This document shows, piece after piece, positions 34,928-46,500 of a DNA stretch of 64,000 nt. This DNA is from Larix kaempferi (lineage: Eukaryota > Streptophyta > Pinopsida > Pinales > Pinaceae): contig BSBM01000645.1 of the NCBI GenBank assembly GCA_027924585.1, positions 294,976 through 358,975 on the forward strand, given 5' to 3'. The position numbers and the translations under genes were made by a program. The first letter of the stretch is position 1, and the number at the start of each line of letters is the position of its first letter. The notes beneath the pieces are model-generated. The model was not told the DNA's origin and searched no databases. It saw only the letters and a list, made by a program, of their open reading frames with translations.

Positions 34928-36010
34928 CTACTCCCCCTTTCGAGGAGGGTCCTTTTGAGCTACACCAAGCTTGTCTCGGAAGTATTCAAATTTCACTCGA
35001 GACAGAGGTTTGGTTAGTATGTTGGTAACTTCTTCACTTGAGGTAGAGATTTGGTTAGTACATCGGTAACCTGTTACAAATTCAAATTTAGTTCCTTCTG
35101 CATCATATCTTATTAGATCCCTATATCATGGAACACTAGATTCTTTGTCATCTTCATACAACTCTATTTGTCACATAGGATCATAGTTGGTTCTATCTCT
35201 AATTCAAACCAATCCTGAATCCAAGCTTCTTCACAACTAGCAGAGCAAGCAGCCATATATTCTGCTTGTGCTAAGAGCCACACTAGACTGCTTCCAGCTA
35301 AACCACGAGATCATGGTTAATCCCAGACAATAACATCCTCTTGATGTGTTCTTCCTGTCTGATACACTTTCTTCCCAACCAGCATCTGATTAGCCATCTG
35401 AAGTCAGAATCTCCAAGATAGCAAAGATCAAAGTCTATCGTATCCTTTAGGTGCCTCATCACATGCTTTGCAACTATCAGGTGAAAACATCTAGTTTCCA
35501 CTAGATACTGACTCAAGGTATTCACAACAAAGCATATATCTAACCTAGTATATGTTAGATACATCAATGACCCAATAAATTGTCTGTACAGAGTTATATC
35601 CACTAACTCTAATGATTCATCTGCTAAGAACTTCAAGTTGGAATTCATGAGAGTGGCCATTCCAACACATCAAGTCCTTTTAATATTTCTTAGCATACTT
35701 TCCCTGGTTGAGAAAGATTCCTTCTGAGCCTTGCCATACTTCCAGACCTAGGAAGTAATGCATCAATCTGAGATCTTTCATTTTTCATTTCTGCAGCCAT
35801 CTTCTTCTTTCTTTTCATGATCTGTTTCTCATTCCCTATAAAAAATATATCATCTAAATACAATAATAGTATGATCCATAACCTTAAGGTAAAAGTTAGG
35901 AACAACTTTACTTTTGGTAAAGCCCAAGCTTATCAAGAAACTGTCAATTTTCCCTTTGAGACTGAACATCATTCACACTCTGCATTGAATGATCTTGTGC
36001 CATCTCTCGT
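34928..36010 (-). pseudogene. E3 pol remnant: reverse transcriptase and RNase H
   Basis: On the minus strand a reverse transcriptase core with YLDDIFFIGNEKQI (about 35880-35820) is followed by an IGSLMYLTYTRLDICFVVNT segment (about 35580-35510), then a scrambled RNase H. The C-terminus LTKPLSRVKFEYF...PPRKGE ends at the stop complementary to 34928-34930 and closely matches the C-terminus of E1. Frames shift several times and an extra piece is duplicated near 35030-35080. The N-terminal part of reverse transcriptase, integrase and protease are missing. Confidence 0.8.
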
Positions 36011-37629
36011 TAGATGGGTCTACTAAAATGAGCCTCAATATCATTCGGACTCTATGGTGAGTTCCTTGTTGCATCCAAGTCATCTGTGTATAGAAACCAT
36101 AATCAACCTTGTAGCAAGGATTGAGATCCACATCACTCATGGTGATCATTAAGCTTATCAATTTATTATCGATCCTAAGTACCTATACAGAACCTGATTC
36201 ACACTTCTTCTTTAATTACACCATACTTGGAGCAAACATCTTGTTGTGATTCTCTTCCCCTTTCTAAGAGAATATTCTAGCCATGAGCCTTCTATATTTT
36301 GTTTGATTTGTAAATCTTCTTGTTTGAACATCCACCACTTGTATGGTGTCCATCATTCTTCATGACCTTTCCTACAAATCAAAATTAAGTACATGATTAG
36401 TAATACTTCATAATCATCAAATCATACTGACATGATAACCTATTATGCATACAGATATCATTTACATAGTGATGCAACTATTTTGACCAATACTTTGGCA
36501 CAACACTTTCCCATATCCTGTATGCATACAGTGGCTATCTAGATGCCTTCCATCTCTACCAGAACATACTATCGAGAGTGTGCACAACTCTCAGCATGTC
36601 AGCAAAGAGGTTTCATTCTAGACAAGCAACAATGGAATGTTTGTCCAACTTACGAATCATATGCACATTAGTAGTAAATGATCTATGAATCATCATATAT
36701 TCTAGGAATACAAATATGCATACAACCTATTACAGGCAATATCATTACTATTTCAAATAACAACTCAAATACTTATCTTTTATGTTTGTGTGGTTGCCTC
36801 CCGCTTGATCTTCTGTATGTCTTTTGAACTTCTATTCATTCTGTACCACTGTGCATGCTCAAGAGTCATACTCATGATCTCATACACAAACATACACCCA
36901 TTAGTATATTCTAAATGCTATCAAAACATTATAGTACTAAATAATCTTGAAAATGTATATTCATGATTATAGTTAATAAACATTAGTATTCAAGATTTCA
37001 GGGAAGTCTTCTTTTACTCATGCATATCATCAATCAAGATAAAAGATATAATATGCATAATCCCTTGATTACTAACTTTATGAATAAGCATAACCAATCA
37101 TTCCAAGTATACTTATATAAGGGATCCTAACACAAGGTAAGATTCATGGGAAACATACCTAGATTAGTATACCTACTTGGTTATGTACAACATACCTAAA
37201 CAATCTCTTCAATGTATTAGAGATCCTGAGCTAGAACCTGCAAGTCTCATAGGTTAAGCATAATATAAAAAATTCATACATACCTCGTAAGTAGAACAAA
37301 GATTATGGATGAGTCTTTGTCTTCATGTTTTCATGGTCATGGAGCCCGATTTGTCTTTTGTGATGTACCTGTATCTTGTTAGCAGACAACATCAACCTCA
37401 CACAACATCATAATGCATTAGTACAATCATAAGTGTCAACACTGTAACCAATGAATATCTTCTATCATGCATTCATAATTTTGTTAAGGTGATACAACAA
37501 ATTTAAAATCAAGATTGTACTAACCGTAATAACATGAAGACAAACATACCATAAACTTAATCATGAACAAATCTCAAAACATACCTCGATGAGTCATACC
37601 TGTCGAGATCGCTTGTAATCTCCTTATGT
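36011..37629 (-). other. Unassigned 1.6-kb segment replacing most of E3 gag-pol
   Basis: This AT-rich segment lies between a gag fragment and the reverse transcriptase remnant and does not read as copia. On the minus strand it shows several splice-like junctions. Examples are donor-like CGAG|GTATGT near 37588 and 37286, and acceptor-like ATACAG near 37373, CTTGCAG near 37240 and TTTGTAG near 36373. It could be a captured piece of an intron-bearing gene, another degenerate insertion, or just decayed sequence. No product can be named. Confidence 0.35.
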
Positions 37630-37730
37630 AAAGCCTTAGCCTCATCTCCCTCTGAAACAGGAACTCCTTCACTTATGAAGGTGACCAATCCATCTTCTTC
37701 TAGGATTAACCCTATCCACTTGATTTGCAA
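37630..37730 (-). pseudogene. E3 gag fragment
   Basis: The minus strand encodes a piece reading IGLILEEDGLVTFI...PVSEGDEAKALHK, which matches Gag of E2 (residues about 25-60). It ends abruptly where the unassigned segment begins. Confidence 0.7.
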
Positions 37731-39059
37731 CAACTGGACCTCGAGCTGGATATGGGTTTGTCAGAGAAACCCCAAAAATTCAAACTTTGAATTTCAAACT
37801 TCCGAAAGGATAGAAATATGCGCCTTGATGAGCTGATGAAACTGATATATTCAGAATTTGAAAATTGCAAAGTTTCACTCCTTAATTTTGCCTTTGAAAC
37901 TTCCGGATTCACTGGTCGTGACCCTGAACTGGGGTTTGATAAATCTCACTCTTCTGCCCAATCAAAATGTTTGATCCAAAGCTCTAAGATTCTATTTTTC
38001 TGAGGAGCTTCCAGCCATGGTCACAAATTTCAAAAATTCCCATTTTTACAGAAGCCCTAATTTTCCACTTTTCTGATCAAAGTCCCGAACTAGGGTTTGA
38101 TCAAGCCCGGCCTTCTGCCCAACCAAAAAATATGATCTTGGTCTCTAAATTTCTATTTTGATGAGTAGCATTCAGCCATGGTCTCCGTTTACAAAAATTC
38201 CAACTTTCTTCAAAGCCCTAAATTCTGGAAGCCATGAATGAAGGTACTCAAAAATAATTCTGTTTTGACAGAAATATGTACCTGATTGTTTCTGGTGTAA
38301 CTCCGAACTTTTCAATCCACAGGGTCTGAAAATGTTTTCTGAGATATCCTGACCTTTTATCTTTCCATCCTGACAGGTCTGACCTCAATTCGATTCTCTG
38401 AGAGAGAGTTATGTCAAATGTCGCAACGTGACCTGTTTTGGGATAAAACAGAAGAGCGAACTTGTATGGCGTTCCACGTGTCACTGTTTGAACTTCGGCC
38501 TATGAAAAACTTTGCTGAGGTATCTCGGCCTGTTATATTTCCATCCTGACAGGTCTGACCTCAATTGGACTCACTGAGAGAGAGTTATGCCAAGTTTCGC
38601 AACATGACCTGTTTATGGGATAATACAGGAGGGCGAACTTGTACGGAGTGCCACGTGTCACTGGTTCGACTTCGGCCTCTGAAAAAGTTTTTTGAGATAG
38701 TACAGATTGTGTACTACCTGTCACGTTTTACGAAATTTCATTTGGAGCTTCCTAGCCCAAGATATGACCTTTTTTTCAAGGTCACCTGATTTTGACTCAG
38801 ATCTGGAAGAGGCAGAAACCCTATATTGTACAGATCATAAATCACAAAGTACAACGAATTAGAGGTTGTCCTTTGGATAAAAGGTACCTGGAGATTTAAT
38901 ATTTGTCTTGTAACAATTTCAGATCCGAAAGCTTCGCCAAAATGGATTTATAGCGAAAGTGCTACGATGACTGGTTTTTGCTATGTAAAACCCTAACCTT
39001 CAAATTGTCGTAAGTAAAGCAAGTGTCGTTAGTGCCATACCTTGTCTTCCTTCAGGTTA
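37731..39059 (-). other. 5' leader of E3 with internal duplications
   Basis: Long untranslated leader. A block of about 175 bp is duplicated (about 38340-38515 and 38515-38700). Each copy contains CCATCCTGACAGGTCTGACC and a CCACGTGTCACT motif. A second pair of blocks, each with a CAGCCATGGTC motif, occurs at about 37990-38230. Short frames here are not called. Confidence 0.6.
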
Positions 39060-39071
39060 GCGCTGATACCA
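39060..39071 (-). other. Primer-binding site of E3
   Basis: On the minus strand TGGTATCAGCGC directly follows the 5' LTR. It is one base different from the initiator tRNA-Met site. Confidence 0.87.
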
Positions 39072-39677
39072 TGTCAAGATTTAATATGCTAAGACAGAAA
39101 ATAGAAGCATTACATTCCATTTCACAATAATAGCATATACAGGATCACTGAAGAAACAACAAGCACAGCATAAACACAAGAGACAGAGATTTATCCTGGG
39201 AAACCCTCATGGGGTAGAAAACCCAGCAAAGCTTCCTCAATATAGATGACCAGCAATATACAAAGATGAAACCCTGAGACATGATCTCCTCCTCCACAAT
39301 AGCAGACCTCTCCTCCACAAGTGCGCTATCCTCAAGTGAGTGAATGTGTATCAAATGAGGAACACACCTCCTCTATTTATACACTACTCTGATATGTATT
39401 TTACACAAGTACATGTAGGCTCGTATTTAACCATTAGGTTAAATACCCCATTATAACTGACTGGGACGACCCCTCTAGGGTGGTCTAATAACCCTTTGAC
39501 CCACATAACACATTTAGGGCCGACCCCCACTAGGGAAGTCTAATAACCCGAGTTACCACATTCCGATGGAGGAATAAACATCTCCGGATATACAATAAGA
39601 TCTTCACGGAGGAATGAAACATCTCCGGAAGGATAAAGTACAAATATAATATTCTTTGAAGTTACAATATCTCAACA
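39072..39677 (-). repeat. 5' LTR of E3
   Basis: Plus-strand ends are TGTCAAGATTT and ATCTCAACA, 606 bp, followed by the target duplication tggat. On the minus strand the TATAAATA box lies at 39381-39374. Confidence 0.92.
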
Positions 39678-39935
39678 TGGATACATTATATGATCAGGTG
39701 GATTATGTATGATGATATGCATCAGGTGGATACATTGTATATGGCGAGCTTAAGGATGTTTCTCTAGATGATATGCATCAGGTGGATGCATTGTATGATC
39801 AGGATGATCATGTGTGAGTATCAGGATGATAATATGGATGATATGCATCAGAATGATGCTATGATGATGATCAGGATGATCATGTGATGTACATCAGGAT
39901 GATGTATGGTGAGTATTAGGTTGATACTCTGTGGT
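39678..39935 (+). repeat. E2 3' hairpin array, right part
   Basis: This continues the array cut by E3. Stems with nearly constant loops: ATGCATC-AGGTG-GATGCAT, ATGATC-AGGAT-GATCAT, GCATC-AGAAT-GATGC, TACATC-AGGAT-GATGTA, GAGTAT-TAGGTTG-ATACTC. Confidence 0.9.
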
Positions 39936-39949
39936 CATGGACAGGTTGT

Positions 39950-40480
39950 GCAGACAAGCATATAATAGTGCTCTGGGAGATCTGCAGACACTCTTGCTAG
40001 GTTTTGCCGATGGCATATAATACCTCCCTAGGAGGTATGGCAAATGCTCTTGCTAGGTTTTGCTTGGAAGGACATATAATAGCACACTGGGATATTTACA
40101 GATACTCTTGCTAGGTTTTGCCGATGGCATATAATAGCTCCCTGGGAGATCTGGTAAATTCTCTTGCTAGGTTTTGTCTGTGGCATATAATAACTCCCTG
40201 GGGGGTCTTGCAAGTTGTGTTGGGAACGTAATTAGTCCTAGGGTGCTCTTGCTAGGTTTTTACTATTGCATATAATTTCTCCCTGGGATATTTGTAGATA
40301 CTCTTGCTAGGTTTTTCCTATTGCATATACTAGCTCCCTGGGAGATCTGGAAAATGCTCTTGCTAGATTTTTCTTGGTCACATGTGATAACGCCCTGGGA
40401 GATCTTGCAGGTTGTGTTCGGCACGTAATCAGTCCTGAGATGATCTTGCTAGGTTTTGTTGATGCACGTAATAAGTCCTG
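39950..40480 (+). repeat. E2 3' array of about 56-bp units
   Basis: Eight to nine degenerate units built on CTCTTGCTAGGTTTTGCC, GCATATAATAG and CTCCCTGGGAGATCT. Small inverted repeats (CTCC-CTG-GGAG, GCC-GAT-GGC) occur in several units but are less well kept than in the neighbouring array. Confidence 0.82.
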
Positions 40481-40489
40481 AGGATCCAT

Positions 40490-40680
40490 AGTATGACCAA
40501 TGATGATGAAGAACTACAGGTGGTGGGCCTACATCCAACATGAAAAAGGGATGGCTCTGTAGATGTGATACATCCAACATGAAAAAGGGCTATCCCTGTA
40601 AGTGATGAAGACCTGCAGGTGGCAGGCCTACATTCAATATGAAAAAGGACTGGCTTTGTAGAACATCCTATGACGAGTAG
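40490..40680 (+). repeat. E2 short repeat before the polypurine tract
   Basis: Three loose copies of a block with CTACATCCAACATGAAAAAGG. One contains CCTGC-AGGTG-GCAGG, again a stem around AGGTG. Confidence 0.7.
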
Positions 40681-40777
40681 ATTGGATATTGATTGAGATA
40701 GCAGCAGTAGTGACGATGACAATGATCCAGAGAAGAAGAATTGTGCTAGCAGATCTGTGTCTAGAAATACCTCCCTA

Positions 40778-40789
40778 GTTAAGAGGGAG
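40778..40789 (+). other. Polypurine tract of E2
   Basis: GTTAAGAGGGAG lies directly before the 3' LTR, comparable with GTTAAGGGGGAG of E1 and E3. Confidence 0.75.
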
Positions 40790-41351
40790 TATTTATTTAT
40801 ATGTAAATTCGGAATGTATTTCACCTATGTATATTCTACTCCTATAGAGATGTTATTATTCCTCTATATGAAAGTGTCGTCATTTGTATTGACAAGTGTC
40901 ACAAGTGTTGCAGCTTGCATGTGATGGGCTATTCGACCACCAAGTGTGGGGTTAGCCCTGATTAATATTACCATGGGTTATTAAACTGAGTTAGACAAGT
41001 CAGCCCTGCTAGTTTATTAGGCAGGTCAGGTCATGTATAAATAGAGTGTGGGAGGCACTCTATTTGATCATCTCATTATTCACTTCTACACTCACTAGAA
41101 AGTGGCACACAAGTGAGGAAGGAGGAGTAGCTACTAGTAGGACTATCTCTTGTACTTGGGTTGTATCATTGCTCTTTCTATCTCTAAGTACGTTGTGGGG
41201 TTTTTCAACTTTATGGATTTACCCAGTGAAAATATGTGTGTCTATCGTCTCATGTGATTGCTTGGTGTGATTGATATGCATTGATATGCTGTGCTTGTTA
41301 TTCTCTCAGTAAATATCCTAGAGATTTTGAATTAATGCCCAAAAATTAACA
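40790..41351 (+). repeat. 3' LTR of E2
   Basis: It begins TATTTATTTATATG (first G of the usual TG appears mutated) and ends AAAAATTAACA. A TATAAATAG box lies at 41036-41044. It is immediately followed by the CT tract. Confidence 0.85.
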
Positions 41352-41981
41352 CTCCTTTTTCTCACACCCATTTCTCTCTCTACCCCTCCCCCTATCTCCC
41401 TCTCCCCCTCTCCCCCCCATTTCTCTCTCTTTCCCACTCTATCTATCCAACCTATCCCCCCTCTCCCCCTCTCTCTCTTTCTCTATCCCTCCCTCTCTCT
41501 CTCTCCCCCCTTCTCTCTCTCTACACCCCCTCTCTCAACCCCCCTTTCTCTCCTCATCACACTCTATCTCCCCCTTTCCAAACTCTATCTCTCCTCTCTT
41601 TATATCTATCTATCTATCTATCTCCCCTCTCCCCCTAGCTCTCTCTATCTCTCTCTCTCTCTCTCACCCCTTCTATGTATACATTTATCTCTCTCATCCC
41701 CCCTCTCTCTCCCCCTTTCTCTCTCTATCTCCCTCTCTCCCCCTCTCCACCTCTCTCTCCCATACTCCCCCTCTGTATCTACCACCTCTCTCTATCATCC
41801 CCCCTCTCTTCCTCTCCTTATCTCTCTCTTTCTCTTACTCTATTCCACCCTTCCTCTATCTCTCTCCCTCTCTCTTTCTCTACTACCCCTCTCTCTCTCT
41901 ATCACCCACTCTCTCCCCCTTTCTAACCTCTCTATCTCCATCGCCCACTCTCTTCCCCTTTCTAACCCCTCTCTCTCCTCT
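41352..41981. repeat. Polypyrimidine (CT) tract, part 1
   Basis: Nearly pure C/T in one strand, with (CT)n and C-runs. The 83-aa Ser/Pro/Leu frame across it is an artefact. Confidence 0.9.
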
Positions 41982-43576
41982 TGACGGGACTTGGATTTAG
42001 CATATTTTTACCACCATATAACCTTATTTATAATTCCTTTTTCCTATTCATATTCATGCATTAATACCTTCTTACGCTCATATCTAGTTTTGTATGCTCA
42101 AGTAATTTTTCAATTACGTGTCTTAGTATTTCATTTGATGTTTTACTAACATCGAGGGAATTAGTGTACTATGTATTTGCTTTGAATATTGAATCAATTG
42201 TTGGAAGCAGCTACACAAAATTTGAGGGAATTCTATAGCAGTGCAGAAAATTTGTTGTGGAACTATAGAAACTCTGCTGGGATCTGCAGCATTACGGAAA
42301 CTCTACAGGCATTTGTAACATTATAGAAACTCTACAGGCATCTACATCATTACATAAACTCTACAGGCATCTGCAGCATTACAGAAACTCTATTTGCAGC
42401 ATTACGAAAACTCTATCTGCATCATTATGGGAACTCTACATGCATCTGCAGCATTACGGAAACTCTATCTATAGCATTACGAAAACTCTATATGCAACAT
42501 TACAGAAACTCTATCTGCAGCAATTCAGAACAATCAATAATTTGAATTTTCCTCAACCACTTGTCATTCTATGGATCAAGGAGCATCATTAACCTCTTGG
42601 ATATGAAAAGAATCTTGGATAAAGATTATATTTGATTATTTTGCAAGGATCTTGGATTGGTTTTTAATTAGTTCTAAGATCCAAACTTTTGGGAATTTGT
42701 TGAGGGTATTTTGGATCCTCATTTATTATTTGTTATGGAGAATTCATGTATAAATAAGAGTTCAATCTCCATTCTATGGGAGGACTCTTAGAGCAGTAGT
42801 CCAATTAATGATGGAATAACTTCAATTTTATCTTGATTCCATATAGCTCTTGGTTTTATTATTTTCTTTTTGTCGCATGATTTTATTAATTTTATGGTCA
42901 TGTAGTTATCATTTGTTGCTTTGTTTCAATTATATAATTTTGCATTTCTCATTATGTAGTTTATTTCAGCAATTTGATTTTAATCCATAGATCAATGATT
43001 TAAATGTTTGTTTTTACAATGAATGTGCTTAATGCAATAATGTTATTTACCCCATTGGATCATACATAGTAACTTGTATTTGGCAAGGATAGCTTTTAGA
43101 TTTTATTTATACAATTTACCTTTTTGTGAAGTGTGTTGTGAACTTAGATTTAGAATTTACTTTCATGCATAGTGTGAACGTAGTATTAGAATTTACTTTT
43201 CTTGCAAAGTGTGATGTAGTTCTAGAATTTACTTTTCTGTAGAGTGTGAATGTAGTTTTAGAATTTACTTTCAAGTGTGAATTTAGTTTTAGCATTTACT
43301 TTCTTTTCATGTGATTTACTTTCCTTGCAATTTAGTCTTAATAGTTGTTTAGATGGCTAGCTCTTTGCCAAGACAATGTAATTGCTCATACCATTGTTTG
43401 AAAGTAAGTTTATTGAACTACATCTTCACAGTAGATAAACCAATGTCATAGGAGATTGTGGTTTGCACATACAGTGCACGGTAACTCACAAGTTCTCAAC
43501 AAACCCTGGGTTGACAATTAATGTACACTTCTTAGTTGTTTTCTAAGTAATTAGAAGGCAATTAAGAAGCCCGTCA
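41982..43576 (+). repeat. 5' LTR of E5
   Basis: TGACGGGACTTGG to AAGCCCGTCA. It contains a short tandem array at 42260-42535 (unit about 27 bp with GCATTACGGAAACTCTAC) and a TATAAATA box at 42749-42756. Confidence 0.88.
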
Positions 43577-43579
43577 TTT

Positions 43580-43598
43580 TGGCACCGCTGCTAGGGAG
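43580..43598 (+). other. Primer-binding site of E5 (Asp tRNA type, degenerate)
   Basis: TGGCACCGCTGCTAGGGAG starts three bases after the LTR. It resembles TGGCGCCGTTGCCGGGGA with several changes. Confidence 0.6.
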
Positions 43599-46500
43599 TT
43601 ACCACAACCACTGTATTTTTTTTGCTTGAGTAAATTTTCGTTTGGTAGTGAGCTATTTGTTTTTTTATTATTCATGCATATGTTTTTTGAAGGATGGAGG
43701 CGCAGAGACAAGCAAGATGCAAAGATGACCTGGATGTACCATTGCTATAGTGTAATAGCCAGCCGCAAGTCTCTGCAAATCTGAACCATGTTAATAATTT
43801 ATGCAATAGCAATAGATTTGTTTATGCTTTCTATTTCATGAATAAAATAAAAGATTCAAGATGATGATTATGTGGTGTAGTAAGAGCCACACATATTACT
43901 AATTTGTCTTTTGCAGAAAGCTTGGAAAGAGGAATGAGGCTTGGTGAATGAAGATTTTATTGAAGGATTCAAGAGGATTCGAGGGGAAGCCATTGAAGAA
44001 AGAGTACACAAGACTCAAAAATTTCAAAAGGGGTAGGTAATATGTCATTCAACTCATAAAAATACATCATTTAGCACTAAAATACAATTTTTGAAGTTTG
44101 ACTATAATCAATTATTCATATCTTGCAAATTTTTCAATTTTTGAAGATCTGTAGCTCAACTGCAGAACCTTCAAAAACATATGTGTAGTTTAACTCATGA
44201 TTTGGATTGTTGATTTTATTTTTTATTTGGATGTATTACACCGAAATTATATCCCTAAAAACATTCACTTCCATCTAAATTGTCATTTTAGTGAAAAATT
44301 GGCTATTTGGGCATTTTGGCATGTTGGGCTTCCTTAAAACACAGTCTGAATAGTAAAGTTTTGAGAGACCATATGGACACATTTTTAAAGCATTTTCTAT
44401 ACAAAGTAGCCCTTGGAATCTAGTTTGTACCAAAATTTAAATTTTTCAATTTGGATATCAAACAAAAATGTTATGGTCAAAATATTGACTGGGTGTAGGG
44501 TAGACAGCTAAAGAACACAGTTGGGACAGACAATTTTTGGGTGCCTAAATGGATGAATTTTGTAAACATGTTTCTAAGGATTATTATCCTGTGAATAAAG
44601 TTTACAACACAATTTGAATCGCTCAAATCCAATATCGTACGAGGAATTTATGCCCAAAATACTAATTGCTTATCCTAAATCAGCACTCCCGTAACTCTGT
44701 CTCATCGGCCGTACTTTGGAATATTCGACCCATCAATTCTTATTGAATTAAAAAAATATTTTTATTTGAGGTACATATGGGAATATTATTTGACCTCCAA
44801 TTTTAATCGATTCAATTCATCAACAAATGAAAACGTTATGCTCAAATCACTAACTATTGGTCTAGGCTAGAAATTGCATCCAGTCTATCTTACATGATGT
44901 TCTTTAGCAGATTTGGAATACCATATTAATACATTTTCAAAACCTATTTTTATTGGAGTTATCCCTTTGAATCCACTTTCATTTGTATTTATAATTACTC
45001 AAATCGGTTATGAAAAGAAGAAGTTATTAACAAAATACCATTGGGTTGTCTAAGGTGGCCATCGCTTTCAAACAGGTAAAAAGTGAATTTTTGTTTGTTT
45101 TATCTTCCTTGGATTTATCTTATAAGAATTTGTTGTATTTATCTTGCATATTTTTGGGATTAAGAGAGACTGATCACCTCTCTTCTTCCATGAGCTCACA
45201 TTTTATTGCACATAAGTGCCAATTGTTTTTGCAGGTCCTTGGAAGATTAAAGAAGGTTAAACTATGCATTAGTGATTCGTGAAGACCAAATTTAATGCCG
45301 ATGGGAATTCTGTCCAAACACCCAAAAATGAATATTCATTACCATGATATGTGCTACTTTTGAAGCTCAAGTTCCTAGAAGCTTAATCCAGCCGTATCTC
45401 ACTGAAAGACAACAACAAGAAGACTTTTTTTCAAAGATGGAAGATGGATCCATAATGAGACATATAAAGAATTGATATGAAGAATATGAAGACCATTGTT
45501 CCAGAGGTCAAGTGCCATTCCCACATTCCCAGTGCCACATCCCTGATTTCTATAAAGAATCATTTCATAAGACCTAAGATTCATCATGCTCATTCACTAG
45601 CGCCATGGTATGCTTATGTATTTCATTTTCCCATTTTGATATGCACGCCTACTGAAGTTAATAAATCTTTCATTTCCCTATGTGGTTGATAATATTTTCT
45701 CACAAACATCATCTATATCACCACTATCGTCAGATTGACTTCACCCACCACAATTCCATTACTCCCATGACTTTCTGCTCCATCCATCCCTGACCCACAC
45801 AATAAACTAGCTTGGCTCACTTACAATGTCAAGCCCCCTCACCTCCCTACCCCCTTTCCAAATAAAATTTGATGGTGAAAACCTGTTTCAGACGCCATCA
45901 GACCTTGGAATACTTGAAAACCAGCTTGCTGGTGGGCATCCCTCGGGAATAAAAAGTTTCTGATTGTGAAAACCCTCTGGGTGCAGCCAGATAGATCTTG
46001 TCTGAAAACCAGCTTGTTGGCAGACAAGGTTTGCAAATAAGTGAGAAATAAAGTATTCCATCATGCTCTTTAAATAAAGTTTCCAAGATTTTCTACTACA
46101 TCAAAAGATCATTTTTCAGCTCCAAATCCAAGTTGCAATTCATCATGCTATGAGATCTAGATTCCACCTTGCTCTCTCTTGCAAGTTTTCACACCATTGT
46201 GGACAACATCAGATCTCATGCTTCTCAGGATGTTGCTGCACATTTCATGATATTTGTAGGTAGGTACATGTATGCTTATTTTCTTTATTGATTAGTCAAG
46301 TTGATTGAATGCTATAGATTTGTATTTGGAAAATCACTTGAGCCTTTTTCACTACTTCCTCCTACATTTCTAAGGGTAGTAAAATATTTTAGTTTGGGTG
46401 AAGGGGCACACCACTACCTACCACGAATACACCATTACCTACCATGAACACATCATTACCATTACATTACTCGTCATCCTTCCTTTCCATCCTCTACCAT

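Larger units (their letters stand above)
18125..39677 (-). mobile_element. E3: minus-strand Ty1/copia element nested in E2, split by E4
   Basis: LTRs of 606 bp lie at 18125-18730 (its 3' LTR) and 39072-39677 (its 5' LTR). The target duplication tggat lies at 18120-18124 and 39678-39682. By eye the LTRs differ at about 14 positions (about 2%). Orientation is fixed by the primer site at 39060-39071 and the polypurine tract at 18731-18745. The LTR and 3' arrays resemble E1, so both belong to one family. The pol gene is heavily reduced. Confidence 0.93.
5780..41351 (+). mobile_element. E2: outermost Ty1/copia element, interrupted by E1 and E3
   Basis: Reading order on the plus strand: truncated 5' LTR, primer site (6155), leader to 6694, then E1 inserted. 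Next come gag-pol (13738-17772) and a 3' array, which E3 interrupts at 18124/39678. After E3 the array continues, followed by the polypurine tract (40778-40789) and the 3' LTR (40790-41351). The two junctions rejoin exactly once the target duplications ctaaa and tggat are removed. E2 must be older than both insertions. Its own target duplication cannot be found because the 5' LTR is truncated. Confidence 0.9.
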
